This document shows positions 1-7,603 of a stretch of DNA of 64,000 nt, piece after piece; positions within the stretch are counted from its first letter, which is position 1, and each line of letters begins with the position of its first letter. The DNA is taken from assembly GCF_000379685.1 (NCBI RefSeq), contig NZ_KB903283.1, positions 336,820 through 400,819 of the forward strand, given 5' to 3'. This DNA is from Catelliglobosispora koreensis DSM 44566 (lineage in GTDB: Bacteria; Actinomycetota; Actinomycetes; Mycobacteriales; Micromonosporaceae). The position numbers and the translations under genes are program-made. The notes below the pieces were generated by a model. That model saw only the letters and a program-made list of their open reading frames with translations, was not told the origin of the DNA and did not search any database.

Positions 1-1
1 G

Positions 2-1372
2 GCCATGCGCCGTGACCTCAACCTCACCCAGGCGCAGGTGCGCGTCCTGCTCGCACACGAAGCCGCCGCCGCGGTCAACTCGCAGCGCGTGCAGTCCTCG
101 CTCGGCGAACGGTTCGCCGGCGCGTGGTTTGACGGGCGGCTGCGAGCCGGTGTCACCAGCGACGCTGACGCCCAGCGTGCCCGGCAGCTGGGCGCCGAGC
201 CCGTGCGCGTACGCTGGACGCTGCGGCAGCTTGAGACCGGAAAGTCGGCCTTGGACCAACGGCAAGCCGGCGCCCAGGTGCACAGCTGGTACACCGACGT
301 GACGGCTAACCGTGTCGTGGTCACGGCGGCCAGTGCCGAAGCGGCCGGTCAGTTCACCCGTGGCCTCGACCCAGAGCTGATCAAACTGACCGTCAGCGCC
401 GCCGCACCCCGGCCGCTCTATGACACCCGTGGCGGCGACCAGTTCGTCATCAACGGAAACACGTTGTGCTCCATAGGTTTCGCCGTGGCCGGTGGCTTTG
501 TCACGGCCGGGCACTGTGGTGGCGTCAATAGCCCCACGCTGGGATACAACAACGTTTCACAAGGCACCTTCCGCGGATCGTCCTTCCCGGTCAACGATTA
601 CGCGTGGGTGCAGACCAACGGCAACTGGGTCTCCCGCCCGTGGGTCAACAACTACGCCGGCGGAAACGTCGGTGTCGCCGGGTCGCAAGAAGCCGCGATC
701 GGCAGCTCTATCTGCCGCTCGGGGCGCACGACCGGCTGGCGCTGTGGCGTCATCCAAGCCAAGAACATCACTGTGAACTACGGCAATGGCGCGCTTGTTT
801 ACGGCCTGACGCAAAGCAACGCGTGTGCCGAGCCCGGTGACTCAGGCGGCTCATGGATTTCCGGGAACCAGGCGCAGGGCATCACCTCCGGCGGGTCAGG
901 CAACTGCTCCTCCGGCGGCACGACGTTCTTCCAGCCGGTCAACGAAGTGCTTGGTGCGTATGGGCTTTCGCTCACGACCACGGGCGGCGGCGGCACAAGC
1001 CGGATCATCGGGTACGCCAACAAGTGCATCGACGTCCCGGGAGGCAACGGAGTCGACGGTGCCTTGCTTCAGCTCTGGGACTGCAACGGCACCGCCGCGC
1101 AGAACTGGACCTTCCCCGGCGACGGCACGATCCGCGCCTTTGGCTTGTGCATGGACGTGGCTTGGGGCTCAACGGCCAACGGTGCCGCGATCCAGCTCGC
1201 CCACTGCAGCGGCAACCCGGCGCAGCAGTTCGTGCTCAGCGGGGCGGGCGATCTGGTCAACCCACAGTCCAACAAGTGTGTTGACGTCAGCGGCTGGAAT
1301 TCGGCCAACGGCACCAAGCTCATCCAATGGGAGTGCCACGGCGGCGCCAACCAGAAGTGGTGGCGCGGCTAG
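2..1372 (+). CDS. secreted S1 (streptogrisin-type) serine protease with C-terminal ricin-B lectin domain, 5' partial
   Basis: The frame is open to the left edge, so the signal peptide and true start lie outside the window. Visible order (numbering from the first in-window Met): pro-region of about 135 residues, a chymotrypsin-fold domain to about residue 328, a Gly/Thr-rich linker, then a beta-trefoil lectin (CBM13-like) with three QxW-type repeats ending at the C-terminus. The catalytic triad can be read: His in TAGHCG, Asp in VNDYAW, Ser in EPGDSGGSW. This is the alpha-lytic/streptogrisin plan, in which the pro-region assists folding and is then removed. The lectin tail suggests binding to polysaccharide or cell wall outside the cell. 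The family call is secure; the substrate is unknown. Confidence 0.93.
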   Translation, partial: AMRRDLNLTQAQVRVLLAHEAAAAVNSQRVQSSLGERFAGAWFDGRLRAGVTSDADAQRARQLGAEPVRVRWTLRQLETGKSALDQRQAGAQVHSWYTDVTANRVVVTAASAEAAGQFTRGLDPELIKLTVSAAAPRPLYDTRGGDQFVINGNTLCSIGFAVAGGFVTAGHCGGVNSPTLGYNNVSQGTFRGSSFPVNDYAWVQTNGNWVSRPWVNNYAGGNVGVAGSQEAAIGSSICRSGRTTGWRCGVIQAKNITVNYGNGALVYGLTQSNACAEPGDSGGSWISGNQAQGITSGGSGNCSSGGTTFFQPVNEVLGAYGLSLTTTGGGGTSRIIGYANKCIDVPGGNGVDGALLQLWDCNGTAAQNWTFPGDGTIRAFGLCMDVAWGSTANGAAIQLAHCSGNPAQQFVLSGAGDLVNPQSNKCVDVSGWNSANGTKLIQWECHGGANQKWWRG

Positions 1373-1380
1373 CAAATTGT

Positions 1381-1410
1381 GCTGCCAGGATCAGAAATGG
1401 TCTTGGCAGC
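1381..1410 (+). terminator. possible stem-loop downstream of the S1 protease
   Basis: GCTGCCAGGA at 1381-1390 pairs with TCTTGGCAGC at 1401-1410 (ten pairs including one G-T) across a 10-nt loop, nine bases after the protease stop codon. There is no T-tract, so termination is an inference from position. Confidence 0.4.
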
Positions 1411-1519
1411 GATCCATCGGGCTGGCCACTTCGAACTGCGCCATCAGCATGTCGTTCACCTTGGGCTTTCCGGCCCAGGCCCACGGGCGAACGAACGTGG
1501 CGTAAGCGTTCGGACCTGT
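1391..1519 (-). pseudogene. possible C-terminal gene remnant on the minus strand
   Basis: Between the S1 protease and the small secreted protein, the minus-strand frame ending at 1391 reads like real protein for about 40 residues (PWAWAGKPKVNDMLMAQFEV, then PMDRCQDHF and a TGA stop), with mostly G/C third positions. Upstream the frame becomes Arg-rich and looks non-coding, and I see no credible start or ribosome site. It may be the tail of a gene lost by deletion, or chance. I do not recognise the family. Confidence 0.3.
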
Positions 1520-1601
1520 TCGGAAAGGTTCGCTGACCTTCCGCCGTCGCCTCGCCGTCCGAGATGATCCATGCACATCTTCCACTGTTAAGGAGTCCGA
1601 T

Positions 1602-1961
1602 GTGCGCAACAAACTGAAGTACGCCGTGGGTGCGGTGGCAATGGCGGCGACGGTCCTGCTGAGCCCGGGAACAGCCCAAGCCATCGGTGACAACGGCAGC
1701 TGTACCACGCTTTACGGCTCCGGGACCACGAAGGCCCGCGCTTGCGGTAACTACTGGTCGGTCGGCGGCGGAAACTACGACGGCTGGGTAGCCTTTACCA
1801 GCAACAATGGCTATGCCCAACACCAGGTCAACGGTGGACCCTGGTACAACATCAGCGGTAGCAAGGGCTGGACCGGCACCGTGGACTTCCAGAACATGAA
1901 GACCTACTACGTGCGTGTCTGCTCCAACAGCAACGGAACCGGCTGTAGCGGCAAGTGGTAG
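1602..1961 (+). CDS. small secreted protein, function unknown
   Basis: 119 residues. The GTG start is fixed by a strong ribosome site (AAGGAGT at 1590-1596, 5 nt upstream). A Sec signal peptide (charged RNKLK, hydrophobic core, cleavage after GTAQA) is followed by a mature domain of about 92 residues rich in Gly, Ser, Asn and aromatics, with four cysteines that could form two disulfides. No catalytic motif is visible. It resembles small extracellular beta-rich actinomycete proteins. It sits alone downstream of the secreted protease; co-regulation is not demonstrated. Confidence 0.85.
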   Translation: MRNKLKYAVGAVAMAATVLLSPGTAQAIGDNGSCTTLYGSGTTKARACGNYWSVGGGNYDGWVAFTSNNGYAQHQVNGGPWYNISGSKGWTGTVDFQNMKTYYVRVCSNSNGTGCSGKW

Positions 1962-1964
1962 CCC

Positions 1965-1989
1965 ATGAGTGAACCGGGATTCATTCCAT
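1965..1989. promoter_or_regulatory. possible TetR-type operator upstream of the SDR gene
   Basis: An imperfect dyad (left half ATGAGTGAA, right half TTCATTCCAT, centred near 1977) lies 35 bases before the SDR start. A second short dyad (ACTCAC at about 1994, GTGAGT at about 2016) follows. The TetR gene directly downstream of the SDR gene is the obvious candidate binder. The call is inferred from symmetry and position. Confidence 0.3.
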
Positions 1990-2023
1990 AGGCACTCACG
2001 TTTTCATTGGCCATGGTGAGTAC

Positions 2024-2860
2024 ATGACACGCCGATGGCTAGTGACCGGATGTTCGAGTGGGCTGGGCCGAGCTCTGGCCGAGGAACTGGCGGCGCGCGG
2101 TGAGCGGGTTCTCGCCACCGCGCGCAAGCCAGAAACCATAAGCGATCTGGCGGCTCGCTATCCGTCTCATGTGGCCGTTACCGCTCTCGATGTGTGCGAT
2201 CCACACGCCTGCGCCTCGGCTGTCGCGCTGGCGCAGGAGGTGTTCGGCGGCGTCGACGTGCTGGTGAACAACGCGGGCTACGGCCAGTTTGGTGCGGTGG
2301 AAGAGATTTCAGACGCCGAACTGGAAGCTCAGTTTGACACCAACGTTTTTGGCCCCTGGCGGCTGGCCCGCGAGGTGCTCCCCCTGTGGCGTGCTCAGGG
2401 CAGCGGACACGCCATCTTCGTCTCGTCGCTGGCGGCCACGGTTCCGTTGCCAGGGCTGGCCGTTTACGGTGCGAGTAAAGCCGCGCTGGAAGGCCTGGCT
2501 AACGCTTTGGCGGCCGACGCGGGGGCATTCGGTGTGAAGGTGACATCGCTGCAGCTGGGCGGCTTTTCGACCCGTTACGGCGAGGCGCTGCGGGAACCGG
2601 CGCACCCGATCGCCGCCTATGCGCCGGTGACCGCCGAGATGCTCGCCGGCACCAGGGCACTAGCGTCCACAGAGGACATCACAGCGCCGGCTTTGTTCGC
2701 GCGGCTGGTGCTAAAGATCGCCAGCATGGCTGAGCCGCCGCTGAACGTGCCGTTCGGCTCGGGGATCGAGGACTACCTGGCCGGTGTCATGACTGCTCGC
2801 TATGAAGAGTTTCAGAAAGCACTCGCCGGCGGCTGGCACCTGCCTGAATGGGCTGACTGA
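2024..2860 (+). CDS. short-chain dehydrogenase/reductase (SDR), classical type
   Basis: 278 residues, a little longer than the usual 250. The N-terminal TGCSSGLG is the TGxxxGxG nucleotide-binding loop of the Rossmann fold; NNAG and the catalytic YxxxK in VYGASK, with Ser in VSSLA upstream, complete the active site. It should be a cytosolic NAD(P)H-dependent oxidoreductase acting on a carbonyl or hydroxyl group; the substrate cannot be read from sequence. The TetR gene begins 16 nt after the stop codon, so the two are probably co-transcribed. Confidence 0.92.
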   Translation: MTRRWLVTGCSSGLGRALAEELAARGERVLATARKPETISDLAARYPSHVAVTALDVCDPHACASAVALAQEVFGGVDVLVNNAGYGQFGAVEEISDAELEAQFDTNVFGPWRLAREVLPLWRAQGSGHAIFVSSLAATVPLPGLAVYGASKAALEGLANALAADAGAFGVKVTSLQLGGFSTRYGEALREPAHPIAAYAPVTAEMLAGTRALASTEDITAPALFARLVLKIASMAEPPLNVPFGSGIEDYLAGVMTARYEEFQKALAGGWHLPEWAD

Positions 2861-2876
2861 CCGGTAAGATTCGCGG

Positions 2877-3437
2877 GTGGGAAACCGGGAAGCACTGATA
2901 GCGGGGGCTAAGAAAGGGCTGTTCGAAAAGGGCTACACGAGGACGACGGCGCGCGACATCGCCTCGGCCGCGGGGGTGAGCCTGGCAGCCATCGGTTACC
3001 ACTTTGGATCGAAAGAGGCGCTCCTCAACGCCGCGCTATACGAGGCGATCGAGGAGTGGGGCGAGGGGATTCAGCGCAGCTTCGCGGCCGAAATCGACGC
3101 GGGTGCACCGTTGCTCGACCGGTTCGCCGCCATCGCCGACCGGGTGATGCTGTCCTTTAGCGAGCACAGGCAATTCTGGGCGATGCAGTTCGAGATGATC
3201 GCGCAAGCCGAGCACACACCAGCGATCAGAGAAGTTGTCATGGCCGGGCTCGTGGAAGGCAAGCGAGGCTTCGTCGAGCTGTTTCACGGCGAAGTGGACG
3301 CGGCCACCGAGAAACTGGTGGGGCCGTTCTACCACGCGATGGTGACCGGTCTGCTCACCCAGTTTCTCATCGATCCCGCGAGCTTGCCCTCAGGCCGCGA
3401 CCTGGCCCAGACGGTCCGCTTGATCGCCGGAGGTTAG
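2877..3437 (+). CDS. TetR-family transcriptional regulator
   Basis: 186 residues from a GTG start 16 nt after the SDR gene. The N-terminus is a typical TetR helix-turn-helix (TTARDIASAAGVSLAAIGYH followed by FGSKEALL). The C-terminal two-thirds is the variable ligand-binding/dimer domain. It probably represses its own operon, whose product may act on the inducing ligand. Its 3' end overlaps the convergent kinase-like gene by 48 nt, so antisense interference is possible. Confidence 0.9.
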   Translation: MGNREALIAGAKKGLFEKGYTRTTARDIASAAGVSLAAIGYHFGSKEALLNAALYEAIEEWGEGIQRSFAAEIDAGAPLLDRFAAIADRVMLSFSEHRQFWAMQFEMIAQAEHTPAIREVVMAGLVEGKRGFVELFHGEVDAATEKLVGPFYHAMVTGLLTQFLIDPASLPSGRDLAQTVRLIAGG

Positions 3438-3950
3438 CGCCGCGGCCAACGCGGCGACATCGATCGGCTGGCTGGCATCGACACGGTGAACGACGCCAAA
3501 CCCCAACGGGAAAGCCATTTCCGCCCACAAGGCGAACTTGGCCTCGACCGTCTCCTTTGTATCGTCGTGCACGCGGTGCCGCTGCGGGATCCGCGAGATG
3601 ACACGATCGCGCGCGATGTCTGCTGGAAGGTCGCACCACACTTCGTGCAGACTCGCCGGATCCACCCCAGCACGCGCTAGCCCCGCGAGCGCCAAGTGCC
3701 GCACGTTGGCCAGGCAAGGCGCCTCAAGCACGGCACCACCGTGCGCGTCGGCAAGCAGCGCCCACAACGTTTCCATCGACGCGGCGCCGAGGTCACGGCT
3801 CCACTCCCGGCCGTGGCCGGGCAGGTGTTCAGCGAGGGTTTCCTTGATGACGTCCTTGCTTAGCAAGGGAAGGCCCAGCAAAGGGGCGAGCTGCCGGGCC
3901 AGGGTGGTCTTCCCGGCTCCCGGCAGCCCATTGATCAGCACGACAAACAC
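3390..3950 (-). CDS. P-loop AAA-type small kinase/ATPase
   Basis: 186 residues from a GTG start. A Walker A motif (GLPGAGKTT) lies at residues 8-16, followed by LSKDVIKETL, the arrangement seen in small P-loop kinases of the zeta-toxin/chloramphenicol-phosphotransferase/gluconate-kinase type. An Arg-rich segment (DRVISRIPQRHR) could be the lid. Substrate unknown; phosphorylation of a small molecule is the likeliest role. It converges with and overlaps the TetR gene and starts 9 nt after the stop of the PfpI gene, so those two may be one transcript. Confidence 0.75.
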   Translation of the reverse strand: MFVVLINGLPGAGKTTLARQLAPLLGLPLLSKDVIKETLAEHLPGHGREWSRDLGAASMETLWALLADAHGGAVLEAPCLANVRHLALAGLARAGVDPASLHEVWCDLPADIARDRVISRIPQRHRVHDDTKETVEAKFALWAEMAFPLGFGVVHRVDASQPIDVAALAAALTSGDQADRLGQVAA

Positions 3951-3959
3951 GTCATGACA

Positions 3960-4508
3960 CTAGTGCTTGCCCTCGGCAATCTCCTCGATCATCTTGGCGC
4001 AGAACTGTGGCAGGTCAGCTGGTTTGCGGCTTGTCACCAAACCCTGGTCAACGTGAACCGGCTCGTCGACCCAGGTGGCTCCCGCGTTGTGCAAGTCGGT
4101 GCGCAGGCTCGGCCACGAGGTCACTGTCCTGCCGCGGGCCACATCGGCCTCGACCAGAAGCCAGGGACCGTGGCAGATCGACGCGACCGGTTTATGGGTG
4201 TCGAAGAAGGCTTTAACGAACCGGACAGCGTCATCGTTCATCCGCAGCTTGTCCGGGTTCGCGACTCCGCCCGGCAGGACCAGGGCGTCATAGTCGTCCG
4301 GATTCGCTTCGGTCACGAGGCGCTCGACCTGGTACTGGCCGGTCTTCTCCCCGTGCTTCACGGCCTGGATGGACCCGGACTTGATGGAGATCAGCTCCAC
4401 CTGAGCGCCAGCCTTCTCCGCGGCGTGGCGTGGTTCGGTGTATTCGCTTTCCTCGACGCCGTCGGTCGCCAGGAAGGCGACACGCTTGCCTTTCAGCGGC
4501 GTGGGCAT
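3960..4508 (-). CDS. DJ-1/PfpI family protein (class I glutamine-amidotransferase fold)
   Basis: 182 residues, full family length. Visible are the N-terminal strand and Glu in GVEESEYTEP, the LPGGVANPDKLR loop, and the nucleophile elbow ASICHGPW, where Cys is the active-site residue and His follows directly. PfpI proteins are reported as intracellular proteases, chaperones or protein deglycases; which applies cannot be told here. It is the upstream member of a likely minus-strand pair with the P-loop kinase. Confidence 0.9.
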   Translation of the reverse strand: MPTPLKGKRVAFLATDGVEESEYTEPRHAAEKAGAQVELISIKSGSIQAVKHGEKTGQYQVERLVTEANPDDYDALVLPGGVANPDKLRMNDDAVRFVKAFFDTHKPVASICHGPWLLVEADVARGRTVTSWPSLRTDLHNAGATWVDEPVHVDQGLVTSRKPADLPQFCAKMIEEIAEGKH

Positions 4509-4577
4509 GATGAAACTCCTTGCTGTCTGCGACTTCCTTTCCCTGTCGCCATACCCGTGCCTGGCGCGTTTAACCAG

Positions 4578-5108
4578 TTACGGGTTGATCCGTGTCTCGC
4601 CGTGTCCCGGAGCGTCAGGGCGCCCGTGCTGGGCGAAATGACTCAGGTCAACCGCGAGGAACAACGCGTTCGCCTCCACCGCGATCGGCCCGTCGGGGTC
4701 GTTGAGCCGCGCGGTCGCCTTGAGGTAGATCTTCCGCCCGGAGATGCCGATCACCTGCGAGTGCATGTGCAGGATCGTGCCGACCGGCACCGGGGTGCGG
4801 AAGTCTGTTTCGAGCCGTGCGGTCACCGAGGGGATGCCCAGGAGCCAGCCCAGGGTGCCGAGCGCTTCGTCCATGGCGCAGGCGAGCAGGCCGCCGTGAG
4901 CCAAGCCGGGCGCGCCCTGGTGCTCGTCTGTCACTTCGAACTGTCCAAAAACGCTGGTGCCGTCACCGACGGTCATGCGCATGCGCAGGCCAGCTTGATG
5001 CTGCGGCCCGCAGCCGTAACAGCGGTCGTAGTGTGACGGCAACTCCGTCCCTGGTGGCGGTGCGTCCGGGTGGACGGTCGCCGGCTTGGCGTCGTCTGCG
5101 ATGAGCAT
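4578..5108 (-). CDS. PaaI-type hotdog-fold acyl-CoA thioesterase
   Basis: 176 residues. The hotdog signature GLAHGGLLACAMDEALG carries the active-site HGG and the acidic helix residue of the PaaI/4HBT group, and the N-terminal CYGCGPQHQAGLRMR is a common leader of this family in actinomycetes. It should hydrolyse an acyl- or aryl-CoA in the cytosol; chain specificity is not readable. It ends 69 nt before the PfpI gene on the same strand. Confidence 0.85.
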   Translation of the reverse strand: MLIADDAKPATVHPDAPPPGTELPSHYDRCYGCGPQHQAGLRMRMTVGDGTSVFGQFEVTDEHQGAPGLAHGGLLACAMDEALGTLGWLLGIPSVTARLETDFRTPVPVGTILHMHSQVIGISGRKIYLKATARLNDPDGPIAVEANALFLAVDLSHFAQHGRPDAPGHGETRINP

Positions 5109-5154
5109 GACCGCTAACTTACCGGCAGGTCAGCATGTTTCCGCAAGGGGCCCC

Positions 5155-5556
5155 TCAGAGCCGGGCGCAGATCATGATCGGCCGGCCGTCAGGATCGGCG
5201 ACATAGGCCATACGTTCGCCCCACGGCTGATCGACCGGCTGGACGAGCACCTCGACGCCGTGCGCGGATAGCCCGGTGATGGCACTGTCCACATCGGTCG
5301 TGTAGACGCACATCTCGAAGCTGCCGGTCTCCAGCGGGCGCATCGCCCGGCCGTGAGCACCGGTCTGGCCGTCTGCCGCGGCGGCGAGAGCGAGACCTCC
5401 GCCGCCTTCGAGTTCGAGTGAGACGAACACGGCGTCTCCGTCGGCGGGGAACTGGAACGTCTGCCGGAACCCGAGCAGATCGCGGTAGAAGGCAAGGGCC
5501 CGTTCGAGGTCCTCCGTGTAGATGATCGGGAAGGCGTTGAAGTAGGACGTGGTCAT
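5155..5556 (-). CDS. VOC (glyoxalase/bleomycin-resistance fold) protein
   Basis: 133 residues, the usual single-chain length of two beta-alpha-beta-beta-beta modules: FPIIYTEDLERALAFYRDLL at the N-terminus and a matching SAITGLSAHGVEVLVQP module, ending in the typical YVADPDGRPIMIC. A metal-dependent isomerase, dioxygenase or drug-binding role are all possible; the first metal-ligand position is Pro/Ile rather than His, so a glyoxalase I function is unlikely. Divergent from the downstream subtilisin gene. Confidence 0.85.
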   Translation of the reverse strand: MTTSYFNAFPIIYTEDLERALAFYRDLLGFRQTFQFPADGDAVFVSLELEGGGGLALAAAADGQTGAHGRAMRPLETGSFEMCVYTTDVDSAITGLSAHGVEVLVQPVDQPWGERMAYVADPDGRPIMICARL

Positions 5557-5670
5557 GTCTTCCTAACGAATGGCAGGCCCCTGGTTTCGACGCGTTCGCA
5601 ATCCATTGATAACTATAACGCTATCTATGTACGCTCCGGGGCAAGGTTACTCACTCCTTTGGAGGCAGCT

Positions 5671-6846
5671 GTGCCCCGTCGAATCCCCCTTCTCGCGCTG
5701 GCCGTCAGCCTCGCCGCGGCGGCCACTTCACTGGCCGTTCCGGCTTCCGCCGCGGCTGATGTGCCTGGCGCTTACCGCACTGTCCCGCTGCGGGTGCTCA
5801 CTCCCGCCGCGGCGCCGGACGTGGAACTGATTCCGGGCCGCTACATCGTCACCACGCGGTCCTCGTTCAAGAGCACGCTCAGTGTGCGGGAGAGTTTCAC
5901 CGGCGCCCTCAACGGTTTCGTCGCCGACCTCACGCCGGCTCAAGTCAAGTCACTGACGCGCAGCGCCGACGTCCTGTCGGTCGAGCAGGATGCCTGGCAC
6001 CACAACGTCCTTGACACCACGCAGACCAACCCGCCGTCGTGGGGCATCGATCGCATCGATCAGGTCAACCGGCCACTGTCCAACAGCTACACCTACACCG
6101 CGACCGGTGCTGGCGTGCACGCCTACATCATTGACACGGGTGTCGATCCCACCCACGCCAACTTCGGTGGCCGGGCGAGCTTTGACTTCAACTCCATTGA
6201 CAGCAACAACACCGACTGCAACAGCCACGGTACGCACGTCGCCGGCACGATCGGCTCAGCTTCCTATGGCGTGGCCAAAGGCGTTCGCCTGCATGGCGTT
6301 AAGTGGCTCAACTGCAGCGGCAGTGGAACGACCTCCGCGGCCATCTCGGCGGTCAACTGGGTGACGTCAAACAAGATCGCTCCCGCGGTCGCCAACACCT
6401 CGTGGAACGCGACCTACAGTTCGACGCTCGCCACCGCGCTGACGAACATGATGAACTCTGGTGTCTTCCTGGCGACCTCAGGCGGCAACACCGGCGGAAA
6501 CTCCTGCGACCGCCTGCCGCGTAACCTGACCGCCGCCCTCGTGGTCGCCGCCACCACGAACACGGACGCGCGCGCGAGCTATTCGTCAATCGGCACCTGC
6601 ATCGACATCTACGGTCCCGGCAGCAGCATCATCTCGACCATCCCCGGTGGCGGGTCCGGCAGCAAGAGCGGCACGTCCATGTCCACGCCACATGCCGCTG
6701 GCATCGCCGCGCTTTACAAGCAAACGAACGTTAACGCGAGCCAGGCCACCATCCACGCTTGGATCATCAATAACGCCAGCAATGGTGTCGTCACAGGAAG
6801 CCTGTCCGGCACCCCGAACCGCTTGCTCAACAAGCGTTCGCTGTAA
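5671..6846 (+). CDS. secreted subtilisin-like serine protease (peptidase S8) with I9 propeptide
   Basis: The start is placed at GTG 5671 because GGAGG (5661-5665) lies just upstream; an in-frame TTG at 5659 precedes that site. 391 residues: Sec signal peptide ending near ASAAAD, an I9 inhibitor-type propeptide (PGRYIVTTRSSF to VEQDAW), then the S8 catalytic domain. The triad is Asp in YIIDTGVD, His in SHGTHVAG and Ser in GTSMSTPHAAG; the oxyanion Asn is in SGGNTGG. It is an extracellular endopeptidase activated by removing its propeptide. Confidence 0.95.
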   Translation: MPRRIPLLALAVSLAAAATSLAVPASAAADVPGAYRTVPLRVLTPAAAPDVELIPGRYIVTTRSSFKSTLSVRESFTGALNGFVADLTPAQVKSLTRSADVLSVEQDAWHHNVLDTTQTNPPSWGIDRIDQVNRPLSNSYTYTATGAGVHAYIIDTGVDPTHANFGGRASFDFNSIDSNNTDCNSHGTHVAGTIGSASYGVAKGVRLHGVKWLNCSGSGTTSAAISAVNWVTSNKIAPAVANTSWNATYSSTLATALTNMMNSGVFLATSGGNTGGNSCDRLPRNLTAALVVAATTNTDARASYSSIGTCIDIYGPGSSIISTIPGGGSGSKSGTSMSTPHAAGIAALYKQTNVNASQATIHAWIINNASNGVVTGSLSGTPNRLLNKRSL

Positions 6847-6903
6847 AAATCCGCGTGCGGGCAACGGCTGCGGCCGGAATACTGACTCCTCGTGCACTCC
6901 TCG

Positions 6904-7593
6904 ATGACAGTAACTCCGGCGCAGCTGCCCGCCGTGCTCTTGCACGTCGCGGTGGTTCGCCCTGTCTTCGTGTGGGGTGCGCCCGGCATCGGCAAGAGCT
7001 CGCTCGTGCGGGCCTTCGCCGATTCCCTTGGCCTGCCTTGTGTCACGCTCGTGGGCACGCAGCTGGCCGCCGAGGACCTGATCGGTGTGTGGGTGCAGCC
7101 ACCCTAGACGGAGGAACCTTTCTCCACCCCACGTTCGTGGCACATGCTTTCCGACGCCCTGCACTCCTATGGCGAGCAGATCGACGAGGAGACGCTCCGG
7201 CTGCTCGCGCACGGGACACTGACGCCGCATCACGCGAATTCCTTTAGCACCTACGTGAAGACGGTCCGGCACCGATACGGGCTCGACGCGATCGTGCGCG
7301 GGGAGGCGTCGTGGCCCAAGGCGATGACAGACCGCGATCTGCTCTACTTCTTCGCCGAGACGTTTCGTGTTCGGCTTATGAAGGATCTTCCGGCCAGCCG
7401 CGAGCACGCCAGCCGGTCGGTGCGGGAATTCGCCGTGCGTGCCAAGGCACTGCTCGTCGAACTGGCCGAGATCTCCCTGGAGTGCGCGCAGCTGGTGATG
7501 GCGGCTGACAGTGAAGGCAAGCCGGTGCTGCTGGCCTGGTTCCTCGTCGAAGTGACGCGGGATCTGCCGCAGCTGGTCGCCGCCCGGGCTTAA
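6904..7593 (+). pseudogene. MoxR-type AAA ATPase, broken by internal deletion and a nonsense codon
   Basis: Two fragments lie in one frame. The first (ATG 6904 to TAG 7105-7107) has Walker A (GAPGIGKSS) and ends right after EDLIGV. The second continues in the same frame after the TAG (TEEPFSTPRSWHMLSDALHS) and resembles the C-terminal part of the same family. Walker B, the sensors and the arginine finger, normally well over 100 residues, are absent. The simplest reading is an in-frame deletion joining DLIGV to a later WVQPP, plus a Lys-to-stop change. An ATP-hydrolysing product is not possible. It sits 10 nt upstream of its usual VWA partner. Confidence 0.8.
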
Positions 7594-7603
7594 GGGATAG
7601 TCC

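Noticed and set aside
3954-5036. A 360-residue plus-strand frame
   Set aside because: It lies antisense to the PfpI and PaaI genes, both of which have intact active sites; no motif is seen in the frame itself.
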